Positions 28,646 to 38,212 of a stretch of 64,000 bases of DNA are shown piece by piece. The stretch's first letter is position 1; every line of letters begins with the position of its first letter. Source of the DNA: JAICMB01 sp963838885 (lineage in GTDB: Bacteria; Acidobacteriota; Terriglobia; Bryobacterales; Bryobacteraceae); contig CAWITB010000053.1 of assembly GCA_963838885.1 (NCBI GenBank), positions 19,713 to 83,712 of the forward strand. Direction: 5' to 3'. The notes beneath the pieces were generated by a model, which saw only the letters and a list, made by a program, of their open reading frames with translations, did no database searches and was not told the origin of the DNA. A program made the position numbers and the translations under genes.

Positions 28646-29135
28646 GGCGTTTTAGAGCGGCGGGGCGTTAAAAAGACCATTGTGCCACAGCGTGACGGGG
28701 ACCCTGCTCAACCTGCATCGCGGTTAGCCTCAAGCGGCCCGTTAAACGGACACAAACGACGTCTGAGGAGTGCGACGTCCACGTGCAATTCCCAAACATC
28801 CCCCAAATCGTCCGAAATTTGTGGAAGATGCTCCGCAATCGCGGAAATGCCCGGACGCAGTTCGCTATCGAGCCGCGTTTTTTCCAGATGCTGGATGAGA
28901 GCGGCGCATTATGCCGTGGGCAGGATTAGCGGTTCTGAATAAGCTGGCGCCTTTACAGCCAAACTCGCAGCACGCCCTGCCGCTCGCGTAAGCGGTTAGG
29001 ACCCTGGCGGGTTTGGACCGATCCCGCGAGCCCGAGCCTTCCACGGCAATTCCGCATTCGAATGCTCTTTTTTGCGGAACTTCCACATCAGACTTGCGTT
29101 TCCTTTTCCAGATCATGCATAGTTCGGACAAGGAT
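28646..29135. other. Gap upstream of island; one open fragment on minus strand
   Basis: Mostly non-coding. On the minus strand 28724-28911 there is a 60-codon open stretch without a start (LIQHLEKTRLDSELRPGISA, then ISDDLGDVWELHVDVALL) that reads like genuine protein sequence. I do not recognise it; it may be the end of a lost gene. The rest of the interval should contain promoters for the M20 gene and the PadR remnant, but I see no clear boxes. Confidence 0.4.
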
Positions 29136-29249
29136 ATGAACGAATCGCCGCAACTGCTCCCCGGCACTCTATATCTCTTGATCTTGCGCACGCTGGCCGC
29201 CGGGCCTCTCCACGGGCGCGGAAATCGTAGCTGCTCGCCCGTGTTATAG
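29136..29249 (+). pseudogene. PadR-family regulator, 5' remnant
   Basis: The frame from ATG 29136 reads MNESPQLLPGTLYLLILRTL then AAGPLHGRG, the first helix and turn of a PadR winged-helix repressor (consensus LLxGTLxLLILxxLxxGPLHGYG). After ~29 residues homology stops and the frame ends at 29249. A gene this short cannot work; it marks a break at the left edge of the island carrying the STAND protein. Confidence 0.78.
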
Positions 29250-29460
29250 CCTGAACTTGACCTGGCTGACATCACGGAGGCTTCGACGTTTCTGACATCC
29301 GGCTGTCATTCGGTGACCTGCGTTTCTCAGACCCATTTCCGGAGCGGCGACCACCTTGGAACTGCTCCTCTAAAGCCCGTTAGCAATGGCATTGCCTGCA
29401 TTGCGAGAATGCTAGAAGGCTCTGGGCTTCTACCCTGGGTCGGCAAGAAACACGCTATTG

Positions 29461-32400
29461 ATGCAAGTGGCAAGCACAGCATCGACGGGACCTGGCGGAG
29501 GCCATTTTGAGGGCCAGGTGGGAGCCTCCTACCTATTGGCCATGTTGGTAGGTGCGGAGCCCCGTGGATTGCCGGGGACAACTATTGATCGCGTCGCCTT
29601 CCAAAGAGCCGCAGAAGGGCATCCGCTTGACGACGTGGTTGTGCACGCGCACGACGCGTCGGGCAAGATGGCCACGCTCGAGGCTCAGGTCAAGAAGGGC
29701 ATCACGTTCGCGCCCGGCGACAAGATCTTCCGCGAAGTCGTTGGTCAGATCGTGGAAGCATCCCGCAAGCCGGAATTTCTGACCACCCGCTACGAAATCG
29801 GCATCGCGATTTCACGCACTTCGCACAACATCGACGGCGCGTATCAGGACGTGTTGACCTGGGCGAGGCAAATCGGCGATTCGGCCACGTTCATGGATCG
29901 AATCCGTCGCCCCCGCTCGGGCAACGATAGAATGCGCAGCTTCGTGGATACTTTCCGCGCGCATCTCGAAGATGCTGGCGCCGCTCACGAAGACGAGGCC
30001 GTCTGGCAACTTCTCCGCAGGCTGCATATTCTCGTTTTCGACTTCACTGCCACGGGCTCCGCCTCGGAGGAACTGGCCAAAGAACGCGCCGCGCGCGCGC
30101 TTCATCCCGAAGACACATCGCGTGCGGGAAATCTCTGGGATGAGCTCGTGGAACTCTCCATCGAGATTGCCAAGGCGGGCGGGGATCGCGGACGCGCCGA
30201 GTTGAAGACCGAACTCGCGCAGAAGAATTTTCGGCTTGCCGGGGACCGTCACAATCTGGCCGCCCTCGCGGCATTGGCCGAGTCGTCCCGCAACGCTGTC
30301 GCTGACATCGATGATCGCATCGCCGGTGTGGTGCTCACACGGCACGAACGCGTAGCGTCCGTGCATGACGCTCTTGACCACGGCTGCTATGTGGAAATAC
30401 GAGGCGATGCGGGCGTTGGCAAATCGGTCGTACTGAAGCACTTCGCGGAGCAAGTTTCCGCCGAAGCGCGGATTATCGCCTTAAGTCCGAACCGCACGAT
30501 CGCCAAAGGCTGGACGGCCATGCGATCCGTTCTGACTTTCGACGGTACGGCACACGAGCTCCTGTCGGATTTGGCCGCCGGCGGCGGCGGAATTCTTTTC
30601 ATCGACAGTTTGGACTTTTACCGCGAAGAAGAGCGCCTAACGGTCATTGATCTCGTGCGGGCGGCCGCCAAGGTTCCGGGGATATCCGTGATTGCCACAG
30701 CTCGACGCGACTTCGGCGTTGTCGAGCCGAATTGGTTGCCTCCGGATGCGCTGGACGCATTGGGACGCGCGGACCCGGTCGTGATCGGCGAGCTGAGCGA
30801 CGGCGACACCGAAGAATTGCGGAATGCCGCTCCTCAACTGACGGCGCTGTTGAGCGATAGCAATCCCGCGCGCCCGGTTGCTCGAAACCTGTTTCGTCTT
30901 TCACGCCTCGCCGACCGGCCATCGGACGCGCCGATGCCCCGCACAGAAATCGAGATGGCCGAGCAATGGTGGCAATCCGCCGATGGAAAGAAAGACGACG
31001 GCCACCGCGAGCGCTCGCGGGTTCTCACGGCGCTGGCGGAACAGGCTCTTTCCCGCATTGAGCAACTCAGCGTCAGCGGCCTACCTGCGGCTGCCGTTAA
31101 CGCCTTGGTGGCAAGCGAAAGCTTGCGCGATCTCGGAAACGACCGCGTGATATTCCGCCACGACGTTCTGCGTGAATGGGCGATCGCCAACCTTCTCTTT
31201 GCCGATCCCGCCCTCGTGGCGCGATTGTCCCTTGATCGCCCGGCGCCCGCCGATCTGGCGAGGGGCGTGGAGCTTGCGGCCCGTCTCGCTATCGAACGCA
31301 CCGCGAATGGAGAGGCGTGGCATCAATTTCTCACCGCGCTAACCAAAGATGGCGTCAATGACTCCTGGCGGCGGGCTGTGTTGCTGGCTCTCGTTCGGTC
31401 GGAAGTCGCTGGCGAAATGCTGACAAAAGCATCGACTTACCTTCTTGCCGACCAGGGGAAGCTGTTGGGAGAGCTCATTCGGATCGTCATGGCCGTCGAC
31501 AGCGAGCCAGCCACGAAGTATTACGCCGGAATGGGTCTTGACCCACAATCCATACCCGCAGGCATCAACATTCCGAGCGGCCCCACTTGGCTCAGGCTCA
31601 TAATCTGGCTGCTGAAGCTCGGCTCTGAAGTGCCGGCTCCTGCGATCCCCGATGTCGTCGCGCTGTATACCAACTGGTCGATTGTCCTCCATGGCAAGGA
31701 CGCCTGCACACCGCACATCGTCCGGTGGTTTTACCGATGGCTCACCGAGATTACGAAGCCGTCTGACGGCGAGGCGCCGCGGCGGCCCTTTAACGGTCAA
31801 TTCGCTTCCGGGCAAGTGGGCAAGCTCGCGGAAGACCTAAGAACCGGTGTTCTTCTATTCTGCAACCTAGCGCCGGAGCTTGCCGTTGCCTATCTTGAAT
31901 CTCTGAAGGAACACCCCTGCGACGATCGCGCGAGGGAGGAAATTCTGAAATTCCGCGGCGCGCTCGCGCAAGCAGCGCCGAAGGAGCTTGCCGAGCTTAC
32001 GGCGGACGTGTTGATACCGAAGAAAGGCGAGGACTACGAGGACAGGCACAGTCCATTTCGGGAGCCGTTCGGCCACGCCGATCTTGACTTCGTCCCAGCA
32101 TCGCCCGCTCAAGGTCCGTTCCTCGAACTCCTTGTCTACGCCCCTGGACACGGCCTGCCTCTCATACGCAAGCTCGTCGATCACGCGGTCCTTTTCCATA
32201 CCGTGGGCCGCGACTTCGGCGGAAACGCGATGACGATCGCCTTCCCCGACGGAAGCAAGGTGGTATTTCCCTGGGAGAGGACATATGGGTGGGCGCGGGA
32301 CCTGGGATCAGGGCCGGCCGTGCTTGCCTCCGCGTTTATGGCTCTCGAGGCGTGGTCCCACGGCCGCATAGAGGCCGGAGAACCCATGAATAATGTCATC

Positions 32401-34629
32401 GCCGACGTGATAGGCGCGCCGAACCCACCGGCGGCCTATCTGCTCGTCATTGTCGACCTGCTATTGTCGCACTGGCCGAAGTCGAGCGTCGCGGCGATTC
32501 CGTTCCTCGCCTGTCCCGAGTTGCTCTGTCTGGATCGCCAAAGGACCGCAGCCGACAACATCGAATTCCCTGATATTTTCGGCTTCAAAGGACTTCAGAA
32601 GGAACCGGTTGGGCTTGCGAGCACAGACAGCCTGAAGGCGCGGCCCTCGCGGCGCATCACTCTCGACCAACTGCTCGGTTATTACGCTCAGGAGGAATTC
32701 ACAGAACAGCGCGCGACGTTAGCCGAGTTGCTGCGTCTTGCGTCTGAAAAACTGGGGCCGCCCAAGCCGCAATCGGACTTGGGACACCCGGAGTTTATGG
32801 TGGTCCACGCGCTGAACCGGATCAACCCCGAAAACTGGCGGAAAACGATGATTCAAGGTGATGACGGACCCATGGAGCGGTGGGAATACGCTTCGCCGAC
32901 GGCGGAGAGCGAACATCTCAAACCATTGCAGGAGGCTTCCCGTAAACGGCAAGCTAACGGCAACATGCAGATGGCCATCGGGATTGCCCTGAACAATCCC
33001 GCCCGCTCATCGCAGGACTTCGCGGCCGCCGCCGTCAAATGGGCGCAGGAATTAGAGGACAAGCCGAGCGAGAGCGAAACGGAACAATGGATGCGTGAAG
33101 AGGCGATCGTCAGTGCGGCGGCGATCGCCGCCCGCGATGGCGGCCCCGATCTTGTCGCCAGGAATGGCGAGTGGATTCGGAAGGTTTTCGGTAAGGCCTT
33201 CAAAGGCAAGAACGACCCGGTCCACAGAACGCGCGCCGGCCTCCAATTTAATCCGATTGCAATCGCTTTCGTGGGCACTGCTCTTCTCCTCAGAAACCGC
33301 TTCGCGATGGGGGATGTGCGCACGCTCCTTGAAGCAGCCGGCGACGACAATCCGGCCGCAGCGCAGGGTTTCGTATACGTTGCGTCGGCGCTGGCTTCGA
33401 TCGACGAACGCCTTCCGCGCGCCGTCCTTCGTAGCGCCTTCGCGGCGTGTGTGCGGCCTCACCGCCATTGGGGCGTTTCGGATGATGACTATGCTGCGCG
33501 CGTGGCGGCGCATCGCAAGCAGGTGCAAACCGTCATCGGGGCGGAGCTGGGATGGCTAAATGATGAGAGGGACGAACCCGGCTGGCCGCCCTTCGAGCGG
33601 CAGCCCGCTCATCCCCGGCACCGCTTCAGCGGACGCCAAGAGCGGAGTCGGGCGCACGAGGATGCAAGGCCTGAACTTTATACGGATCACCAAGCGGCGG
33701 CGTTGTGGCTCGGAAAAGCCGGAAAGATTTTTGACGTGGTGAAGAGACCGTGGCTGCGCGAGGTCGCCAAGGCTTACTTGGCCTGGACAAGTGTTGCGAA
33801 CGGATCGGAGCTGGAGGAAGGCGAAGAGGCGGATAGGACGCCGCACGAGTGGAACGACGCCTACTTCGATTTGCTGGCGCACTGCCTGCCCGGATTGATG
33901 CCTGCGCAATTCGATGAAATCGCCCTCGGCCCGATCCTGGGCCTTCCGGAAGAAGCCTTCCTCGATATTATGGCGATCTTTCTCCGCAGCGTGGACGCTG
34001 TGTACTTCTCGGATCTTGGCCTGCGAGAAGCGCAGGCCGTGCACGTTCGAACCGCACTCGCGCGTAGGCTGATGGAAACGCGGGAGTGGAAATCGCAGAG
34101 CCGTGACCGTTCCACATCGATCAGCACCCGCCTCGGTCCGGCGATCGCGGCCATTTTCTTCAGTGAATATGCGACCTTCGTGCCTGCGAGGTGCTACTTG
34201 CTTAAAAAGGGGATCGACCGTTTGGGTCCCTTCTTGCCTGTGCTCGGCGAAGTCGTGCCGCGGGGCACGTTTCTCTTTGTGGCGATGACGCTGCTCAACC
34301 TTCTCGAAGTTTCGCCGAGGCCCGAGCACCTGCCTCTGATCGTCGCGGCGGGCAAGTTTTGGTTCGCCGCCCATTCGGATGACAAGGAGTTCTGGATTGA
34401 ACGCGCCATCGGCCGCCGCGTCTGTTCCGTGATCGAGGCGATTTTGGCTCTCGACACGACGGGGCGAGGCCAGGATCAAACCGCCAGAACGGAAATAGAA
34501 AGCTTCGTGGCCGGTCTCATTCGCCTCGGCGTCGCCGAAGCGCATCGCCTTGAAGACGCACTGCGTCAAATCCGCACACGGAGCCTCCTCGACTTTGGGC
34601 AGGCCACTCGCAGACAGAGAAGATTGTGA
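29461..34629 (+). CDS. Giant Cap4-like nuclease - STAND NTPase protein (putative anti-phage)
   Basis: A 1722-residue single ORF. Residues ~12-120 resemble the Cap4/PD-(D/E)xK nuclease domain of defence proteins: FEGQVGASYLLAMLV, acidic DD at 57-58 in HPLDDVVVHAHD and LEAQVKK at 73-79 (catalytic E/Q-x-K). Residues ~290-580 form a STAND NTPase: Walker A GDAGVGKS (315-322), Walker B GILFIDSLD (377-385), a sensor strand SVIATARRDF (409-418) and the STAND-type helix FRHDVLREWAIANLLF (565-580). Residues ~580-1722 are mostly helical, repeat-like and match nothing I know; this is where Avs-type proteins sense phage proteins. The layout (N-terminal effector, STAND, long sensor) is that of Avs. A role in defence and the sensing function are inferred. 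ATG at 29461 was preferred to TTG at 29458. It has no companion gene; left is a truncated PadR, right is toxin-antitoxin debris. Confidence 0.82.
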   Translation: MQVASTASTGPGGGHFEGQVGASYLLAMLVGAEPRGLPGTTIDRVAFQRAAEGHPLDDVVVHAHDASGKMATLEAQVKKGITFAPGDKIFREVVGQIVEASRKPEFLTTRYEIGIAISRTSHNIDGAYQDVLTWARQIGDSATFMDRIRRPRSGNDRMRSFVDTFRAHLEDAGAAHEDEAVWQLLRRLHILVFDFTATGSASEELAKERAARALHPEDTSRAGNLWDELVELSIEIAKAGGDRGRAELKTELAQKNFRLAGDRHNLAALAALAESSRNAVADIDDRIAGVVLTRHERVASVHDALDHGCYVEIRGDAGVGKSVVLKHFAEQVSAEARIIALSPNRTIAKGWTAMRSVLTFDGTAHELLSDLAAGGGGILFIDSLDFYREEERLTVIDLVRAAAKVPGISVIATARRDFGVVEPNWLPPDALDALGRADPVVIGELSDGDTEELRNAAPQLTALLSDSNPARPVARNLFRLSRLADRPSDAPMPRTEIEMAEQWWQSADGKKDDGHRERSRVLTALAEQALSRIEQLSVSGLPAAAVNALVASESLRDLGNDRVIFRHDVLREWAIANLLFADPALVARLSLDRPAPADLARGVELAARLAIERTANGEAWHQFLTALTKDGVNDSWRRAVLLALVRSEVAGEMLTKASTYLLADQGKLLGELIRIVMAVDSEPATKYYAGMGLDPQSIPAGINIPSGPTWLRLIIWLLKLGSEVPAPAIPDVVALYTNWSIVLHGKDACTPHIVRWFYRWLTEITKPSDGEAPRRPFNGQFASGQVGKLAEDLRTGVLLFCNLAPELAVAYLESLKEHPCDDRAREEILKFRGALAQAAPKELAELTADVLIPKKGEDYEDRHSPFREPFGHADLDFVPASPAQGPFLELLVYAPGHGLPLIRKLVDHAVLFHTVGRDFGGNAMTIAFPDGSKVVFPWERTYGWARDLGSGPAVLASAFMALEAWSHGRIEAGEPMNNVIADVIGAPNPPAAYLLVIVDLLLSHWPKSSVAAIPFLACPELLCLDRQRTAADNIEFPDIFGFKGLQKEPVGLASTDSLKARPSRRITLDQLLGYYAQEEFTEQRATLAELLRLASEKLGPPKPQSDLGHPEFMVVHALNRINPENWRKTMIQGDDGPMERWEYASPTAESEHLKPLQEASRKRQANGNMQMAIGIALNNPARSSQDFAAAAVKWAQELEDKPSESETEQWMREEAIVSAAAIAARDGGPDLVARNGEWIRKVFGKAFKGKNDPVHRTRAGLQFNPIAIAFVGTALLLRNRFAMGDVRTLLEAAGDDNPAAAQGFVYVASALASIDERLPRAVLRSAFAACVRPHRHWGVSDDDYAARVAAHRKQVQTVIGAELGWLNDERDEPGWPPFERQPAHPRHRFSGRQERSRAHEDARPELYTDHQAAALWLGKAGKIFDVVKRPWLREVAKAYLAWTSVANGSELEEGEEADRTPHEWNDAYFDLLAHCLPGLMPAQFDEIALGPILGLPEEAFLDIMAIFLRSVDAVYFSDLGLREAQAVHVRTALARRLMETREWKSQSRDRSTSISTRLGPAIAAIFFSEYATFVPARCYLLKKGIDRLGPFLPVLGEVVPRGTFLFVAMTLLNLLEVSPRPEHLPLIVAAGKFWFAAHSDDKEFWIERAIGRRVCSVIEAILALDTTGRGQDQTARTEIESFVAGLIRLGVAEAHRLEDALRQIRTRSLLDFGQATRRQRRL

Positions 34630-34747
34630 TCGAGTAATGCGCAACTCGGAAGTTGAAACTGCAATGCGGCCCCCAAAGAGTGCGTTCCGAGAGCTGCGCG
34701 GGTAATCACATCCGACAGTCAGAAACTTCATCGGACACCGCGGCGTG

Positions 34748-34912
34748 TCAGGTCGAGTTCAGACTTTCACAATTTAGTTTAGGGCAGTCGGCGACTTCGA
34801 CGCCCTGGAGAATAACATTTGAACCGCCGCACTCGGCGTACCGGTAATTGCGACGCTCCGGGATCAACCGCTCCCCACAATTTGAACACTCGTGGACAAC
34901 CGCTTTACTCAT
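34748..34912 (-). pseudogene. YgiT/MqsA-type zinc-finger antitoxin fragment
   Basis: A 54-residue frame starting MSKAVVHECSNCGERLIPER and continuing NYRYAECGGSNVILQGVEVA then DCPKLNC. The CxxC, the Y-x-E/A turn and NVxLxGVxVxxCPxC match the N-terminal zinc domain of YgiT-type antitoxins (MqsA or DUF4258 partners). The second CxxC is disturbed (CPKLNC) and the remainder is lost, probably through an indel. Upstream on the same strand, the short frame ending VFITVFERTR may be the end of the cognate toxin. Confidence 0.6.
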
Positions 34913-35225
34913 CGAGTCCTCTCGAAGACAGTGATAAAGACCGCCGGCCCTTGCCTAAACGTGAAGACCATCGCCGCTCGGACGGCTACCGGCCGCAGTT
35001 CGCCATCAGAGAGGGAAAAGAGAAGCCTCCCCATGCCCCAAAGCCGCGAGAAATTGCCACTCAGGTGAATTCCGATATCCTGACGGCCGTGCGCTTGCTC
35101 CCGCGCAGCGAAGATCGCCCTTCAGGCGCTCGCCGATCTCATCGAAAAGCACAAAAACGCCAAACCTCGCCCGCAAGTCATGGATGCCTACCTCGCCAGC
35201 CATGAAAAACATGGCGGCCGAAGTG
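34913..35225. other. Gap with decayed coding sequence
   Basis: No intact gene. A plus-strand stretch in changing frames (IALQALADLIEKHKNAKPRP, then MDAYLASHEKHGG) reads like the end of a small antitoxin preceding the Doc remnant. Family not assigned. Confidence 0.35.
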
Positions 35226-35510
35226 CCGGCCATACGTGCCGGCAGATCGGGCCGTTAGCGAGGCTCCCCGGGCGTCAGGCATCATGGGCTGCTGGAAGCC
35301 GCCGCACTCTGGGAGAGCCTGGCGCAAAACATCCCTTTCTCGACGGCAACAAGTGAACCGCCTTCGCGACATATACCTTGTCTGGCCAAAACCGGCGCGC
35401 GCCTCACGGCGGACGCTTTGGAGGCCTACGATTTAATTGCCGCTTCATCTGCAGCAACGTCATAATCGTACTTTCCACCGTTTCGCGGCAGCCTCCGCCT
35501 TCATAAGCCG
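35226..35510 (+). pseudogene. Doc-family (Fic-fold) toxin remnant
   Basis: Read across three frames, the plus strand gives GLLEAAALWESLAQNIPF, then DGNK followed by a stop and TAFATYT, then LAKTGARLTADALEAYDLIA. This is the Doc toxin core, including the HPFxDGNKRT Fic-like loop, here missing the His and interrupted by a stop in place of Arg. The segment between LLEAA and ALWES is deleted. Doc phosphorylates EF-Tu in active form; this copy is dead. Its decay, next to the YgiT fragment, indicates an old toxin-antitoxin cluster. Confidence 0.6.
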
Positions 35511-35849
35511 GTTTTGCGCTTCCGTCTGCGCAACTGAGTCTTCATTCAACATCATGCCCCGCCCTCAAAAAATCCCGTTCACACAATTGTTAGCCATCCA
35601 ACAACCCGATTACCTACCCAGAATCAGCCGCTTACGAACAGACACCCGCGCACCCTTCGCGTCCCCACCACCCGCCACCTTCTAAACTCAAGACGTGATC
35701 CGAAGCCACCGCGACATCCCGGCCCACGCCGCCGCAAACTCCCAACGTGCGTGCGCCGGACGCCTCGAAACGAAACAACCCCTGAAGGCCCCATCGCTTG
35801 CCTCATATCGAACGGCGCGCTCCTCGCTCGCCACCAACCCCATTTCGGC
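35511..35849. other. Gap; nothing recognised
   Basis: About 340 bases between the Doc remnant and the DinB gene with short frames only. No promoter, RNA or repeat was identified. Confidence 0.4.
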
Positions 35850-36317
35850 TCATTTCGCCGCTTCCAGCATTGTTCGTAAAAACACAAACTGCCCCAGATG
35901 GTACGCATTATGATCCGCGACCGTCAAAACCTCGCGCAACAGCGTTTGCCCCTCGCCGTGCGGAATACGGGCGTTGAGATCGTTCTTCTCATCCGCCACA
36001 AGCTTGGTCATCTCCTTCAAATCGTGCCGGAACTTCCGAACGCTCTCCTCCCACGCTCCCTCGCTCGGCGGCGTATCCGACTCTGGCCAGTATCCCTCCG
36101 GCCACTCCGGCGACTTATGATTCGCGTCGCGGCTGAACTCCAGAATGTCCCATTGCGCAATGCGCAAATGTTCCAGCAACTGCCACGGCGTATGCGCCGC
36201 CCCCCGCGGTTTCGCCCCGCGTATCCCGGCGGGAAAATCGCGCACCGCCGCGTCGAAATCGATATGCGCGCCTTTCATGCTCAGCAGATTCATAAGATGT
36301 TTGCGAAGGTCGTCCAT
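35850..36317 (-). CDS. DinB-superfamily protein
   Basis: A 155-residue four-helix-bundle protein of the DinB/DUF664-like group. Potential metal-binding histidines are in HTPWQLLEHLRIAQWDILEF and VLTVADHNAYHLGQFVFLR, the positions conserved in the family. Members include thiol-dependent (bacillithiol/mycothiol) transferases, but most are of unknown function. The ATG at 36317 starts at MDDLRKHLMNLL; the longer frame overlaps hutU. It is divergent from hutU with a 16-bp gap, so the promoters must overlap the coding regions. Confidence 0.83.
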   Translation of the reverse strand: MDDLRKHLMNLLSMKGAHIDFDAAVRDFPAGIRGAKPRGAAHTPWQLLEHLRIAQWDILEFSRDANHKSPEWPEGYWPESDTPPSEGAWEESVRKFRHDLKEMTKLVADEKNDLNARIPHGEGQTLLREVLTVADHNAYHLGQFVFLRTMLEAAK

Positions 36318-36333
36318 ACCTCGTAGGCTTACC

Positions 36334-38007
36334 ATGAAAACGGGTGCTCTCATGCCAACATTGAACGCGCCGGTCACGGCCCCGCGAGGATCTTCCCTCA
36401 GCTGCAAGGGCTGGCGCCAGGAAGCCGCGTTGCGCATGCTAATGAACAATCTCGACCCCGAGGTCGCCGAAGCGCCGGACCGCCTCGTCGTCTACGGCGG
36501 ATCGGGCAAAGCCGCCCGCGATTGGCCGTCGTTTCACGCCATCGTGCGCGAGCTGCAGGCGCTCGAAAACGACGAAACGCTGCTGGTCCAATCGGGGAAG
36601 CCCGTTGGCGTCTTCCGCACGCATGACGACGCTCCTCGCGTGCTCATCGCAAATTCCAACCTCGTCGGCCACTGGGACAACTGGGAGCGCTTTCGCGAGC
36701 TCGAACGCCTCGGCCTCATTATGTACGGCCAGATGACCGCCGGAAGCTGGATCTATATCGGCAGCCAGGGAATCCTGCAAGGCACTTACGAGACCTTCGC
36801 CGCCGCGGCGCGCAAACATTTCAACGGCTCGCTCGCGGGCAAGCTCGTCATGAGCGGCGGCCTCGGCGGCATGGGCGGAGCGCAGCCCCTGGCCGCCACC
36901 ATGAACGGCGCCGTCTTCCTCGGCGTCGAGGCCGATCCCGCGCGCATCCGCCGCCGCCTCGAAAGCGGCTACTGCGACCGCATGGCCGCCTCGCTCGACG
37001 AAGCGCTCGAATGGGCCGACGTTGCGACGCGAACGAACACGGCGCTTTCGATCGGCCTCGCCGGAAACTGCGCCGAGGTCCTGCCTGAAATCGTCCGTCG
37101 CGGCATCGTCCCCGATCTGCTCACGGATCAAACCAGCGCGCACGATCCGCTTAACGGCTACATCCCCGCGGGCTTGACCGTCGCGGCCGCCGCCCGTCTG
37201 CGCGCTTCCGATCCCGGCGAATACCTCAAGCGATCGCTCGACTCCATCGCCGTCCACGTCCGGGCCATGCTCGATTTGAAGCGCGCCGGCGCGATCACAT
37301 TCGACTATGGCAATAACATCCGCCGCATGGCGGCCGATCGCGGCGTCGCGGACGCCTTCGAGATCCCCGGCTTCGTCCCGGAATACATCCGCCCGCTGTT
37401 CTGCGAAGGACGCGGCCCTTTCCGCTGGGTCGCGCTCTCGGGCGATCCGTCGGACATAGCGTTACCGATGATGCCGTCTGCCGGCTCTTCCCCGAAAACG
37501 AATCCCTGATGCGTTGGATTCGCCTCGCCCGCGAGCGCGTCCAGTTCCAGGGCCTGCCCGCGCGCATTTGCTGGCTTGGCTACGGCGAGCGCGCGAAGTT
37601 CGCCCTCGAGATCAACCGCTTGGTAGCGAACGGCACAGATCAAAGCGCCCATCGTGATAGGCCGCGATCATCTCGACTGCGGCTCCGTGGCTTCGCCCTA
37701 CCGTGAAACCGAAGCCATGCGCGACGGCAGCGACGCCATCGCCGACTGGCCCCTCCTCAACGCTCTTCTGAACACCGCGTCCGGCGCGAGTTGGGTATCG
37801 ATTCACAACGGAGGCGGCGTCGGCATCGGCTACGCGCAACATGCCGGTCAGGTCACCGTCGTTGAAGGAACCGAGGATTCCGGCCGCCGCGCCGAGCGCG
37901 TCCTGACCTGCGACCCCGGCATTGGGGTCCTGCGCCACGTCGACGCCGGCTACCCCGAAGCCCGCGAGTTCGCTGCCCAGTCCGGACTCCACATCCCCAT
38001 GCCATGA
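36334..38007 (+). CDS. hutU: Urocanate hydratase (two frameshifts)
   Basis: Urocanase converts urocanate to imidazolonepropionate, second step of histidine degradation, with tightly bound NAD+. The first frame has VVYGGSGKAARDWPSFHAIV, GQMTAGSWIYIGSQGILQGT, the NAD loop MSGGLGGMGGAQPLA and LLTDQTSAHDPLNGY. A lost base near 37455 shifts to the frame with ESLMRWIRLARERVQFQGLP; another indel near 37630 returns to the third frame with APIVIGRDHLDCGSVASPYRE cut to GRDHLDCGSVASP and NGGGVGIGYAQHAGQV. All functional blocks are present. ATG 36334 is the first of two close starts (36352). Operon: hutU-hutI-ftcD. Confidence 0.93.
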
Positions 38008-38077
38008 CCCCGCTATCGCTGCCGCGCCAACCCGCCGAAGGGACACCAATTCTCCGCGCAACCCCCGAACCCCGAGC

Positions 38078-38149
38078 GCGACCCGCCAACCCCGCGCGAC
38101 CCGGCAACCCCGCACGACTCGACAACCCCGCGCGACTCGTCGACCGCGC
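38078..38149 (+). repeat. Four 18-bp imperfect tandem repeats between hutU and hutI
   Basis: Four head-to-tail 18-base units of the form GCGACCCGGCAACCCCGC differ at a few positions. They lie in the ~205-bp space between hutU and hutI. Read in the frame starting at 38004 they encode a hexapeptide series (PARPGN, PARLDN). They may be a simple expansion in a spacer; no regulatory role can be shown. Confidence 0.75.
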
Positions 38150-38212
38150 GCGAATGCCGGAGCCGGGCCGCGACGCGGAGGGAGCGGTCGTCCACTGCCA
38201 CGGGTCCGAGGC

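Noticed and set aside
29461..34629. Assigning the giant protein to Avs2, Avs3 or Avs4
   Set aside because: The overall order matches, but no subtype-specific sequence could be confirmed by eye, so only an Avs-like architecture is claimed.
33556..34731. 391-codon frame antisense to the giant STAND gene
   Set aside because: Arg/His/Gln-rich composition typical of a shadow frame in GC-rich DNA; the plus strand has the motifs.
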